Of a stretch of 64,000 bases of DNA, positions 45,109-53,160 are shown in pieces. Within the stretch, counting starts at the first letter, position 1, and each line of letters begins with the position of its first letter. Source of the DNA: Flavobacterium sp. Its GTDB lineage: Bacteria; Bacteroidota; Bacteroidia; Flavobacteriales; Flavobacteriaceae. The notes beneath the pieces are model-generated. The model worked only from the letters and a program-made list of their open reading frames with translations, ran no database searches and was not told the DNA's origin. Position numbers and translations under genes: made by a program. The DNA lies in the NCBI RefSeq assembly GCF_027531705.1, contig NZ_JAPZSP010000039.1, forward strand, positions 1 to 64,000. The letters are read 5' to 3'.

Positions 45109-46105
45109 TACTGAATTGTTTAATTTGTTCATTGTCAAGATGGAATAAAGTTACGGTAGTTGTATCGTCAAAAACAACTTTTTTCTTAATAATTTCTATT
45201 GCTTTTTCGATTTCGTCAGCTGTGATTTCTTCATACTTTATTTTGTCACCAACACGCAAGTAAATATCATCAAGTTCTACATCTTCAGTTAGTTCATACC
45301 AAAGTGGTTTGGTGGCTTTCAAATGCTTTTTGATATAACCATGATTATTGTAAATCACTTTTACAAAACGATCATTCTGGTAAACTTGCATCCACGAATA
45401 AATGGGCAAAGCAATATCTAAATGAATAGGATATTTGGTTTTTACATTCAAATAACTTGCCAATTCTTCCACATCTAAAATCGAATTTTTCTTCGGATTT
45501 TCAATAGGATTTATCAAATTATAACACATTAATGTAACCTTATCAACTGGCGGAATTCCCATTTTATCAGGATATTTATAAGGATACAATCGCAAAGTGC
45601 AACTGATCTCTTTTTTAGAAATTTCTTTTAGTTTTTTCAAAAAGTAGAAATAATTTTCTTTTGAATTGATAGTCCAATCGCAGTCCATTTGGTATTCGGC
45701 AAAACCATTTTCTCTATCAAGGCGATTTTTGCTGTATTTGTCTATCAAAAAGTTGACATTGTCTGCTAAAGTATCTAAACTGCCTTTAGAACTTTTTAGA
45801 AAAACTTCATTTCTTATATAAACAGTTGGAATAATAGTAAGAGAATCTTGATTATAAGTACTCAACTGCGTTTTGGCAACCGGAATATAACCCATAACTT
45901 CATTTTTTTCGACTTCAAAAAACTTTACATAAAGTTTAGTTGCTCCCACTTTTTTGAGAATAGAATCGTTGGCACCATACAAACTATATTCATTAGTTTT
46001 CCAGTAATAGAAAGCTTTTTCGACATTTTTTATTTTGTTAGAACACGAAAAAAGAAACCCAAAAAGCATTGCAAAAAGCACTATTTTTTTCATCGAAATT
46101 GTCAT
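45068..46105 (-). CDS. Lipoprotein with predicted TIM barrel (DUF3142/GH18-like)
   Basis: 345 aa from ATG at 46105; an ATG at 46093 (MKKIVLFAMLFGFLFSC) gives a neater lipoprotein signal. After Cys the sequence reads like a TIM barrel of the DUF3142 type: VEKAFYYWKTNEYSL, EYQMDCDWTINSKENYFYFLKKLKEI, CTLRLYPYKYPDKMGIPPVDKVTLMCYNLINP, LDIALPIYSW. The catalytic DxxDxDxE of chitinases is not seen, so it may bind rather than cleave glycans. Coupled to the downstream helical protein by a 41-nt overlap; the two probably act together at the outer membrane. Confidence 0.72.
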   Translation of the reverse strand: MTISMKKIVLFAMLFGFLFSCSNKIKNVEKAFYYWKTNEYSLYGANDSILKKVGATKLYVKFFEVEKNEVMGYIPVAKTQLSTYNQDSLTIIPTVYIRNEVFLKSSKGSLDTLADNVNFLIDKYSKNRLDRENGFAEYQMDCDWTINSKENYFYFLKKLKEISKKEISCTLRLYPYKYPDKMGIPPVDKVTLMCYNLINPIENPKKNSILDVEELASYLNVKTKYPIHLDIALPIYSWMQVYQNDRFVKVIYNNHGYIKKHLKATKPLWYELTEDVELDDIYLRVGDKIKYEEITADEIEKAIEIIKKKVVFDDTTTVTLFHLDNEQIKQFSNEEIARFYADFSK

Positions 46106-46150
46106 TTTTGATATAACGTAAAATCGTATTAAAAATATAAAAATTAAACA

Positions 46151-46180
46151 AAAAAAGCGTTCAAATTAGAACGCTTTTTT
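46151..46180 (-). terminator. Bidirectional terminator
   Basis: Perfect AAAAAAGCGTTC/GAACGCTTTTTT stem with loop AAATTA, 20 nt after the DUF983 stop on the minus strand. Confidence 0.92.
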
Positions 46181-46199
46181 TGTTTATAATTTCCAAACA

Positions 46200-46562
46200 T
46201 CAAATAGAATAATTCTTAAACATATAAATCCAAATCATTCGTGAAAATCGAATGTTAAAAAAGGTTAGACTCAGCAAAACAACAGCAATAATTATGAACA
46301 TCCAAAAATCAAAATTACTGTCAAAAAAAGGACGAATACATAAGTAAGTTACCAACCCTTCTAGAACAGATACGCCATAACTCACAAACATTGAACCGAA
46401 AAAATAACCTGGTTCTTTTTCAAATTTAAAATTACATTCTTTGCAATGGATGTGCATTTTTGGGAAACCGATACTGAAAAAAAAACTTTTATCGGCAAAA
46501 ACTTTTCCTTTAAGGCAATTGGGACATTCGTTTCGAAAAATATGATATAAACTATTCAACAT
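46200..46562 (-). CDS. DUF983 membrane protein
   Basis: 120 aa from the ATG at 46562; the TTG at 46574 lies inside a perfect -7 element (minus TAACTTTG, 46572-46579). Two zinc-type CxxC pairs (CPNCLKGKVF and CKECNFKFEKEPGYFFGSMFVSYG) precede two or three membrane helices (YGVSVLEGLVTYLCI, FWMFIIIAVVLLSLTFF). The family is common in Bacteroidetes and alphaproteobacteria; unknown function. No T9SS or lipoprotein signal. Confidence 0.88.
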   Translation of the reverse strand: MLNSLYHIFRNECPNCLKGKVFADKSFFFSIGFPKMHIHCKECNFKFEKEPGYFFGSMFVSYGVSVLEGLVTYLCIRPFFDSNFDFWMFIIIAVVLLSLTFFNIRFSRMIWIYMFKNYSI

Positions 46563-46639
46563 TTTTTTTGACAAAGTTAATATAGATATTGAATTGTTTT
46601 GTTTTGTATATTCGCAAATAATAGCACAAAAAAGACATT

Positions 46640-47503
46640 TTGAAACAGCACCCAGTTTACAGCATTGATAACTTTAAAACTGATTTAGGTAAAAACGAAC
46701 TGTATATCAACACATTTACCAATCATCTAAAAGCACATAGCTTTATCGAAAAACCTCATCGTCACAACTTTTATTTATTAGTCTTGTTTACCCGAGGAAC
46801 TGGAAAACACGAAATTGATTTTACCCGATACAACATTAAACCTGGAAGTTTATTTGTGTTGCAACCAGGACAAATCCACAATTGGCAATTATCAGAAGAT
46901 ATTGACGGGTATATTTTCTTCTATTCACAAGAAATTTATAATTTATATTTTGGCAATAAAAAAGTGGAAGATTATCCATTTTATCAATCGGTGATGAACC
47001 AACCCGAAATTGTTTTGGATGAAAATGAAGTAAATAAAATTAAACCTCTTTTTGATTTAATGATTGTTGAAAGTCAAATTAATCTTCCAAAGAAAACAGA
47101 CAAACTATTAAATCTTTTGGATTGTATTCACATAGAAATATCAAGAAAATATCTTTTAGTTTCCAAACATATTTCGCATTCGTATAATTATAAAATCCAT
47201 CAATTAGAACAGCTTTTGGAACAGTATTATAAACTAGAAAAATCACCCTCTTTTTATGCTGATGCTATGAATATCACTTTAAAACATTTAAATCGGATTT
47301 GCAAAGAGACTTTAAATCAAACCGTTACTGAAATTATTACTAATCGGATTGTTCTTGAAAGCAAACGCCTTTTAACAAACCCAACACAATCCGTCAATCA
47401 AATTGCTGATGAATTAGGTTTTGATGATTACTCCTATTTTACTCGATTGTTTAAAAAGAAAACCGGAATTACACCAAATGTTTTTAGAAAAAATTTGAAT
47501 TAA
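46640..47503 (+). CDS. AraC-family transcriptional regulator
   Basis: 287 aa, beginning at TTG: the frame has a stop 18 nt upstream and no ATG before the conserved cupin core, so TTG is the real start. N-terminal cupin sensor (HRHNFYLLVLFTRGTGKHEIDF...IKPGSLFVLQPGQIHNWQL), C-terminal two-HTH DNA-binding domain (FYADAMNITLKHLNRICKE; VNQIADELGFDDYSYFTRLFKKKTGITPNVFRK). The target is not evident; it is divergent from DUF983 with 77 nt between starts. Confidence 0.93.
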   Translation: MKQHPVYSIDNFKTDLGKNELYINTFTNHLKAHSFIEKPHRHNFYLLVLFTRGTGKHEIDFTRYNIKPGSLFVLQPGQIHNWQLSEDIDGYIFFYSQEIYNLYFGNKKVEDYPFYQSVMNQPEIVLDENEVNKIKPLFDLMIVESQINLPKKTDKLLNLLDCIHIEISRKYLLVSKHISHSYNYKIHQLEQLLEQYYKLEKSPSFYADAMNITLKHLNRICKETLNQTVTEIITNRIVLESKRLLTNPTQSVNQIADELGFDDYSYFTRLFKKKTGITPNVFRKNLN

Positions 47504-47506
47504 AAA

Positions 47507-47534
47507 AAACCTCGTCTATTTCTAAACGAGGTTT
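47507..47534 (-). terminator. Terminator between araC-like gene and pepD
   Basis: AAACCTCGT/ACGAGGTTT stem; the longer T-run is on the minus strand, so it mainly serves pepD. Confidence 0.8.
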
Positions 47535-47548
47535 CTATTTTCTTTTCT

Positions 47549-49012
47549 CTATTTTTTTTCAGGAATCGAAGCTAAAATCTCCAACAAGAACTTCCAGAAT
47601 TTTTGAGAAGAAGCAATATTCGCTCTTTCATCTGGACTGTGTGCTCCGTGAATGGTTGGTCCAAATGAAATCATGTCCATTCCTGGGTAATTGGTTCCTA
47701 GAATTCCACATTCTAATCCTGCGTGACAGGCTACAACGTTTGGTTTTGTTCCGTTTTGTTTTTCGTAAATCGATACCAAAACATCCAATATTTCCGATTT
47801 AGGATTTGGTGTCCAACCTGGATAGCTTCCGCCAAATTCAACTTCGCAACCAAACAATTCATAAGCCGAACGCAAGGCATTTGCCAAATCAAATTTAGAA
47901 CTTTCAACAGATGAACGCGTTAAATTTTGAATCGAAATTTCACCATCTTTTACCACTACTCTAGCGATATTATTTGATGTTTCTACTAAATCTTCCATAT
48001 CGGCACTCATTCTGTAAACACCGTTATGAGCAGCATAAATTCCACGAAGCAAACCTTCTTGAACGCCCAATTCCATTACTTTGGAAGGTAAATCAGCTTT
48101 TACAATTTCAATTGTAAGATTTGGTTCTGTTGTTTTAAATTCGGCTTTGATATCAGTAATCACTTCTTGCATATCGAATACAAAAGCTTCGTCATACATA
48201 GACGCAATAATCACTTTGGCAACACTTTCACGCGGAATTGCATTACGCAAACTTCCACCTGATATTTCGGCAATTTGAAGTCCAAAATTCTCAAATCCGT
48301 CAAACAATAAACGGTTCATGATTTTGTTAGCATTTCCCAAACCTTTGTGAATATCCATTCCTGAATGACCACCATTCAATCCTTTTACGGTAATCGTGTA
48401 ACCAACAGAAGCTTCCGGTGTTTCTTCTTCGTGGTAGGTTCTTGTAGCAGTAACATCTACTCCACCAGCGCAACCAATGTCGATTTCATCGTCTTCTTCG
48501 GTATCTAAATTTAAAAGAATTTCACCTTTCAAAACGCCACCTTTTAGGTTTAAAGCACCTGTCATTCCGGTTTCTTCATCAATGGTAAAAAGTGCGTCAA
48601 TAGCAGGATGTGGAATGTCTTTACTTTCCAAAATGGCCATAATAGCAGCAACTCCAAGTCCGTTGTCAGCACCAAGTGTTGTTCCGCGAGCTTTTACCCA
48701 GTCACCATCAACAAACATATCGATTCCTTGTGTTAAGAAATCGAAATTGGTATCGTTATTTTTTTGGTGCACCATATCCAAATGCCCTTGTAAGACAATT
48801 GGTTTGCGGTTTTCCATTCCGGCAGTTGCAGGTTTGCGAATGATTACGTTTCGGATTTCGTCTTCAAACGTTTCTAATCCTAGACTGTTTCCGAAGTTTT
48901 TCATAAACTCAATTACACGTTCTTCTTTTTTGGACGGACGCGGAACAGCGTTTAAATCGGCAAATTTATTCCAAAGCACTTTTGGCTCGAGGTTTCTGAT
49001 TTCTTGACTCAT
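47549..49012 (-). CDS. pepD: Aminoacyl-histidine dipeptidase (peptidase D, M20C)
   Basis: 487 aa, full length. Metal ligands: QGHLDMVHQ (His and Asp), GTTLGADNGLG (bridging Asp), TIDEETGMTGALNL (catalytic and bridging Glu) and LNLDTEEDDEIDIGCAGG; C-terminal ECGILGTNYPGMDMISFGPTIHGAHSPDE supplies the last His. It cleaves Xaa-His and related dipeptides in the cytoplasm. Single gene. The AATTTCAC repeat (49025-49075) lies right upstream. Confidence 0.95.
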   Translation of the reverse strand: MSQEIRNLEPKVLWNKFADLNAVPRPSKKEERVIEFMKNFGNSLGLETFEDEIRNVIIRKPATAGMENRKPIVLQGHLDMVHQKNNDTNFDFLTQGIDMFVDGDWVKARGTTLGADNGLGVAAIMAILESKDIPHPAIDALFTIDEETGMTGALNLKGGVLKGEILLNLDTEEDDEIDIGCAGGVDVTATRTYHEEETPEASVGYTITVKGLNGGHSGMDIHKGLGNANKIMNRLLFDGFENFGLQIAEISGGSLRNAIPRESVAKVIIASMYDEAFVFDMQEVITDIKAEFKTTEPNLTIEIVKADLPSKVMELGVQEGLLRGIYAAHNGVYRMSADMEDLVETSNNIARVVVKDGEISIQNLTRSSVESSKFDLANALRSAYELFGCEVEFGGSYPGWTPNPKSEILDVLVSIYEKQNGTKPNVVACHAGLECGILGTNYPGMDMISFGPTIHGAHSPDERANIASSQKFWKFLLEILASIPEKK

Positions 49013-49024
49013 TGTTGTTTTTTA

Positions 49025-49075
49025 GACACCAATTTCACGAATTTTCACAAATTAATTGTATTGTGAAATTTCACT
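49025..49075. repeat. AATTTCAC palindromic repeat, copy 2
   Basis: GACACCAATTTCACGAATTT ... GTATTGTGAAATTTCAC: arms AATTTCAC (49031-49038) and GTGAAATT (49063-49070). Aligns along its length with 34791-34838. Confidence 0.7.
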
Positions 49076-49102
49076 AAATTGTGATTTTATTAATTTATAT
49101 AT

Positions 49103-49444
49103 TTATTCAATTCCTTCAATTCTATCTGTAAAAACATTTACTAATTTATGATTAGAATTCATTTCGATAATTTTATCCCAAACTAATGAAATATTTTCAT
49201 AAAAAGGTTTCATTTTCATATTGCCATATCGAATGTGAATTACTTTTGGAGGAGGATTATGAAACAATATTCTATTGGAAAAGTCAATATCTTTAGTAAT
49301 AATAGTCAAATTATTTTCCATCGCATACTGCCATATTTGAGAATCCTTCCATTCATCATTTATAGTCTTTTGATGAATAAACTCATTAGTATTCCAAGTT
49401 GACAAATAAACTGGCAAATTAGCATCTATTAAAAATTTCAACAT
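49103..49444 (-). CDS. PIN-like toxin (DUF5615)
   Basis: 113 aa. Compact PIN-like fold with the acidic residues LIDANLPVYL (D8), EWKDSQIWQYA (D36) and TIITKDIDFSN (D57/D59) placed as in Mut7-C/VapC nucleases. Starts with an ATG directly after the TAG stop of the DUF433 gene (no gap), as expected for a toxin with upstream antitoxin. The cut RNA is unknown. Confidence 0.88.
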   Translation of the reverse strand: MLKFLIDANLPVYLSTWNTNEFIHQKTINDEWKDSQIWQYAMENNLTIITKDIDFSNRILFHNPPPKVIHIRYGNMKMKPFYENISLVWDKIIEMNSNHKLVNVFTDRIEGIE

Positions 49445-49678
49445 CTATGCAACTGTTCTAATTGTAAAGTTTCTATTCATTAAATCTGATGCAAACTTCA
49501 AACAAGCATCTATATCTTCATTTTCAATACTAGGATATTGTAACAAGATTTCCTCTCTAGTTTCGCCAGCACTCAAAAAACCCAGAATTGTATTTACAGT
49601 AATTCTTTTACCTCTTATCGTTGGTTTACCGTTACAAAGATCAGCATCAATTGTTATTCTATCAGCAATATATTCCAT
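49445..49678 (-). CDS. DUF433 antitoxin
   Basis: 77 aa. Family core IADRITIDADLCNGKPTIRGKRITVNTILGFLSAGETREEILLQYPSIENEDIDACLKFASDL: a small winged-helix-like DNA-binding protein, the usual partner of DUF5615 toxins. First gene of the pair; a -7 element (minus TAAATTTG, 49698-49705) precedes it by 19 nt. Confidence 0.9.
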   Translation of the reverse strand: MEYIADRITIDADLCNGKPTIRGKRITVNTILGFLSAGETREEILLQYPSIENEDIDACLKFASDLMNRNFTIRTVA

Positions 49679-49761
49679 AATATAATAATTTACATTACAA
49701 ATTTACAAAAAAAGAATTACGAGTTACTGATTTATAAGTATTTTTATAGCAAATTTAAGAC

Positions 49762-50823
49762 GTGAAACGAAAATACATTCTTCCACTATTTCTAATTGTT
49801 CAGATTATTTTTCTGAAGATAATTGCTTTTTTCCCAGAAGTTGTTGAACGCTTTTATAGCAATGGTTTATATGTTTTTATTTCTAAAATTTTGAGAACTA
49901 CTTTGGGTCAAATTCCGTTTTCGGTTGGTGATGTTATTTATGGAATTTTGATTGTTTTTCTGCTATTCAAAATTTGGAAAACTAGAAAATCTTGGCGATT
50001 GGATTGGAAAACCAATTTGTTGAAAATTACAAGCGTTCTTTCGGTTGTTTATTTTCTGTTTCATTTGCTTTGGGCATTGAATTATTATCGTGTTCCATTA
50101 TTTGAAAAAATGAAAATTGAACGCGATTATACTCAAGAAGATTTACACGCATTTACCAATAAATTGATTGCAAAAACGAATGAAATTCAATTTCAAATTA
50201 CGAAAGATAAAAACCTAAAAGTTACTAATCCTTATTCGCAAGAAGTGATTTATAAAATGACTGAAAATGGTTATTCCAATTTGGCAAAACAATATCCTTT
50301 TTTTGAATATGAAATTCCGAGTCGAAAAAAATCTTTGTTTAGTTTGCCATTAACCTACATGGGATTTGGAGGTTATTTAAATCCGTTTACGAATGAAGCA
50401 CAAGTCAATGCTAAAATCCCGATGTATGGTTTTCCTAATGTGATTTGTCACGAAATGGCGCATCAAATAGGCTTTGGAAGCGAAAGTGAATGCAATTTTA
50501 TTGGCTTTTTGGCTTGTACAAAAAATGATGATTTATATTTTCAATATTCAGCCTATACAGCAGCTTTACGCTATTGTTTGCGAAATATAAATGCATTGAA
50601 CGAAACCAAAACAGAAGTATTTTTAAAGAAACTAAATCCTGGAATTCTAGAAAACTTTAAAGAAAGTGAAGCTTTTTGGAAACAATACGACACTATAATT
50701 GACAAAGGTTTTCATGCTTTTTATGATCAGTTTTTAAAACTAAATCAACAAAAAGATGGTATGGAAAGTTATAGCAAATATGTGAATTTGTTGGTTGGTT
50801 TCTACAAAGACAAATCTTTTTAA
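49762..50823 (+). CDS. DUF3810 membrane metalloprotease-like protein
   Basis: 353 aa, starting at GTG. Three N-terminal membrane helices (ILPLFLIVQIIFLKIIAFF, IPFSVGDVIYGILIVFLLF, VLSVVYFLFHLLWALNYY), then a soluble domain with the zinc motif CHEMAHQIGFGSESECNFIGF (HExxH plus distal Glu) as in gluzincins. The family has unknown substrates; the active site faces the periplasm by topology. Not linked to the TA genes on either side. Confidence 0.9.
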   Translation: MKRKYILPLFLIVQIIFLKIIAFFPEVVERFYSNGLYVFISKILRTTLGQIPFSVGDVIYGILIVFLLFKIWKTRKSWRLDWKTNLLKITSVLSVVYFLFHLLWALNYYRVPLFEKMKIERDYTQEDLHAFTNKLIAKTNEIQFQITKDKNLKVTNPYSQEVIYKMTENGYSNLAKQYPFFEYEIPSRKKSLFSLPLTYMGFGGYLNPFTNEAQVNAKIPMYGFPNVICHEMAHQIGFGSESECNFIGFLACTKNDDLYFQYSAYTAALRYCLRNINALNETKTEVFLKKLNPGILENFKESEAFWKQYDTIIDKGFHAFYDQFLKLNQQKDGMESYSKYVNLLVGFYKDKSF

Positions 50824-50844
50824 AAACTTCTCTTGTTGTTGTTT

Positions 50845-51150
50845 TTACAACTTTATTGCAAGCTCTAATTTTCCGCCTAAGCCTAACTCCACAATTTTTT
50901 GAAGTGTAGAAAATCTAACTTCTTTTACGTTATTTTCTATTCTTGAGATATATGATTTTGTCGTTCCACTTTTGAATGCAAGTTCTTCTTGAGTTAATCC
51001 TTTTTCTATTCTAGCATCATGAATTAAAGCACCAAGTTTAAATTGCTCATAACCTTTTTCTAATTTATCACGCTTTTCGGTTCCAGTTTTACCATAAAAT
51101 TCATCTTTGAATTCGGCGAGTGTTTTTAAATTATTTGTTTTCGTTTTCAT
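50845..51150 (-). CDS. HigA-like antitoxin (Xre HTH)
   Basis: 101 aa. C-terminal HTH: LIHDARIEKGLTQEELAFKSGTTKSYISRIENNVKEVRFSTLQKIVELGLGGKLELAI. The N-terminal 40 residues (KTLAEFKDEFYGKTGTEKRDKLEKGYEQF) neutralise the toxin in related systems. Its start overlaps the toxin gene by 20 nt; toxin first, antitoxin second, as in higBA. Confidence 0.92.
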   Translation of the reverse strand: MKTKTNNLKTLAEFKDEFYGKTGTEKRDKLEKGYEQFKLGALIHDARIEKGLTQEELAFKSGTTKSYISRIENNVKEVRFSTLQKIVELGLGGKLELAIKL

Positions 51151-51481
51151 ATTCCTTTTTAATTTTTAATGCTTTTTCAATTTCTTTTTTGGGTGTTTTC
51201 TGCTCTTTCTTTTGGAATCCATTTGCTAGAACAATTAACTTTCCTTTATCAAAAAAGCAAAATATTCTAAAAATATCACTTCCTTGTTTTACTCTGATTT
51301 CATATAGACCATCTGTATTTTCAATATGTTTCAAATACGTTTCTGGAATTTTTTCTAAATGTTCTATCAATTCCAAAGTCCAAGTTATTTTATCTTGAAC
51401 CTTTTCCCGTTGCTTTACAAAAAAAGCTACAAAATAATCTTTGTAAAATGTTACCGTTCTTATTTTCTTTTCTCCTTCCAC
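51131..51481 (-). CDS. HigB/Gp49-like RelE-superfamily toxin
   Basis: 116 aa from a GTG. VTFYKDYFVAFFVKQREKVQDKITWTLELIEHLEKIPETYLKHIENTDGLYEIRVKQGSDIFRIFCFFDKGKLIVLANGFQKKEQKTPKKEIEKAL: the RelE-fold mRNA interferase of the phage-derived Gp49/HigB group. Its promoter abuts the start codon (see 51486-51515). Confidence 0.92.
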   Translation of the reverse strand: MEGEKKIRTVTFYKDYFVAFFVKQREKVQDKITWTLELIEHLEKIPETYLKHIENTDGLYEIRVKQGSDIFRIFCFFDKGKLIVLANGFQKKEQKTPKKEIEKALKIKKEYENENK

Positions 51482-51485
51482 AATA

Positions 51486-51515
51486 CAAAAATACTAAAGT
51501 TGTACTAAAGGACAA
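51486..51515 (-). promoter_or_regulatory. higBA promoter with direct-repeat operator
   Basis: Minus strand: TTG (51515-51513), exactly 19 nt, TATTTTTG (51493-51486). The spacer holds a direct repeat CTTTAGTA (plus strand TACTAAAG at 51492-51499 and 51503-51510), 11 bp apart, one helical turn. The -7 element ends 4 nt before the GTG. Confidence 0.75.
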
Positions 51516-51596
51516 TATTTTTTTTGAATTTTATTAATAAAAAAGATTTTTAAAAATTATAATCTACTATTTACCAATAAATATATCAACTGTAAT

Positions 51597-52901
51597 CTAA
51601 AACTCATCACTAGTAAAAGTTGTAAAACTTCTTTTCTTAAACGGTCTAACTATTAATCGTCCTTCGCGGTCAAAACGGATGTAATTGTAGACCCAATTTA
51701 GGAAAACAACGGCTCTGTTTTTGAAACCAATTAGTGAAAACAAATGCACAAACATCCAAACAAACCAAGCAAAAACTCCGTTGAAGTGATAATGTGGTAA
51801 ATCAACAACGGCTAGGTTTCTACCAATCGTTGCCATTGAACCTTTGTCATTGTATTCAAAAGGTTTTAATGTTTTTTTGTTTAGTAATTTGATTAAATTT
51901 TCACCTAACAATGCGCCTTGTTGCATAGCAGGTTGCGCCATCATAGGATGACCTTGAGGAAAAGTTTCGCTTTCAATAGAAGCGATGTCTACTATTGCAA
52001 AAATATTGTCGTAACCAACAACTTGGTTGTATTGATTGACGCGAATTCTCTCGACTCTTTCTACCAATGATTTGGCATCTAATCCGTGTATCGCGGCACC
52101 TTGTACACCTGCTGTCCAGATTACAGTTGCCGTTTCAAAAGTCAAATCGGAATTAGTAGTGATGGTTCTTCCGTCGTAATTAGTTACACGCACATTTTTC
52201 CAGATTTTGACACCTAGATTTAAAAGAAATTTTTCGGCTGCAGCTGATGATTTCTCAGACATTGTGTTCAGCACTCTATCGCCACTTTGTATCAAGTTAA
52301 TTCCCATTTTATCGATATCTAAATCGGGATAATCTTTTTGAAGAATGGCTCTTTTCATTTCGGCTAATGCACCAGCCAACTCTACTCCTGTTGGTCCTGC
52401 TCCTACTAGCACAAAGTTGATTAAAGCATTTTTATCGGCTTCATCTTTGGTTAGAACGGCTTGCTCAAAGTTTTCGAGAATCAAACTACGAATATTCAAT
52501 GATTGCGGAATGGTTTTCATTGACATTACATTGCGCTCGATTTCTTTATTACCGAAATAATTGGTTTTGGAACCCGTAGCAATAACCAGATAATCGTAAT
52601 GCAAATCGCCAATTTCGGCCATCACTTTTTGGTTCACGGTATCAATTTCTTTTACCGATGTTAGTCTGAAATAGAAATCGGGTGTGTTTTGAAATATTTT
52701 ACGAATAGGATACGCAATCGAACCAGCTTCGAGTCCGCCAGTAGCAACTTGGTACAAAAGCGGTTGGAAATTATGGTAATTATGTTTGTCTAAAAGTACA
52801 ACTTGTACGTTTTGATTTCTTAATTTTTTGGCCAGCGCTATACCTGCAAATCCGCCACCTATGATGACAATTCTGGGATTTGACGATTGTGGAATATTCA
52901 T
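51597..52901 (-). CDS. ndh: Type II NADH dehydrogenase (NDH-2)
   Basis: 434 aa. Two Rossmann folds: IVIIGGGFAGIALAKKL (FAD) at residues 11-27 and NFVLVGAGPTGVELAGALAEM (NADH) around 162-182; VIWTAGVQG, FAIVDIAS and the C-terminal hydrophobic membrane-anchor region GVFAWFVWMFVHLFSLIGFKNRAVVFLNW. It passes electrons from NADH to quinone without pumping protons; peripheral inner-membrane protein. Confidence 0.92.
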   Translation of the reverse strand: MNIPQSSNPRIVIIGGGFAGIALAKKLRNQNVQVVLLDKHNYHNFQPLLYQVATGGLEAGSIAYPIRKIFQNTPDFYFRLTSVKEIDTVNQKVMAEIGDLHYDYLVIATGSKTNYFGNKEIERNVMSMKTIPQSLNIRSLILENFEQAVLTKDEADKNALINFVLVGAGPTGVELAGALAEMKRAILQKDYPDLDIDKMGINLIQSGDRVLNTMSEKSSAAAEKFLLNLGVKIWKNVRVTNYDGRTITTNSDLTFETATVIWTAGVQGAAIHGLDAKSLVERVERIRVNQYNQVVGYDNIFAIVDIASIESETFPQGHPMMAQPAMQQGALLGENLIKLLNKKTLKPFEYNDKGSMATIGRNLAVVDLPHYHFNGVFAWFVWMFVHLFSLIGFKNRAVVFLNWVYNYIRFDREGRLIVRPFKKRSFTTFTSDEF

Positions 52902-52936
52902 GTTTCTATTTTGTTTGTGACAAATTTACGAAGATT

Positions 52937-53072
52937 TTTAACCACGAAGACACAATAAAGGCACAATGTTTCCTAATATCAATTTCTCGCAAAGTCGCAA
53001 AGATTATTTTTTAACACAAAAGGCACAAAAGAAATCCTTAAGATTAAGATTATACCAAATGTTTACTGATAT
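52937..53072. repeat. Flavobacterial intergenic mosaic element
   Basis: A run of related words: ACCACGAAGACACAATAAAGG, CTCGCAAAGTCGCAAAGATT and AACACAAAAGGCACAAAAG, then CCTTAAGATTAAG. I recall these low-complexity strings as interspersed intergenic sequence in Flavobacterium genomes. A 61-aa open frame over it (52966-53151) is not credible as a gene. Confidence 0.5.
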
Positions 53073-53160
53073 GCCTAGCCCAGATAGAAGTGAAAATCCT
53101 TTTTATTTTTTCTTTAAAAATAAAAAGATTGTAACGTATAGCTGGAAATAGCTTCTATAA
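53073..53160 (+). ncRNA. Structured RNA candidate resembling the Flavo-1 motif
   Basis: Starts GCCTAGCCCAGATAGAAGTG and ends AGCTGGAAATAGCTTCTAT. A 12-bp perfect hairpin CTTTTTATTTTT/AAAAATAAAAAG (53099-53127, loop TCTTT) lies in the middle, and ATAGAAG (53084-53090) pairs with CTTCTAT (53152-53158). This layout and the CCTAGCC...AGCTGGAAATAGC ends match the Flavo-1 RNA as I remember it. It lies between ndh (upstream, opposite strand) and the stop of the barrel gene, which it overlaps by about 6 nt. Role unknown. Confidence 0.6.

Noticed and set aside
48477..49007. 176-codon plus-strand frame inside pepD
   Set aside because: Antisense shadow; translation rich in Ser and Pro without domain.
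52966..53151. 61-codon frame between ndh and the barrel gene
   Set aside because: Covers the intergenic mosaic element and the structured RNA candidate; the translation has no family and follows the hairpin.
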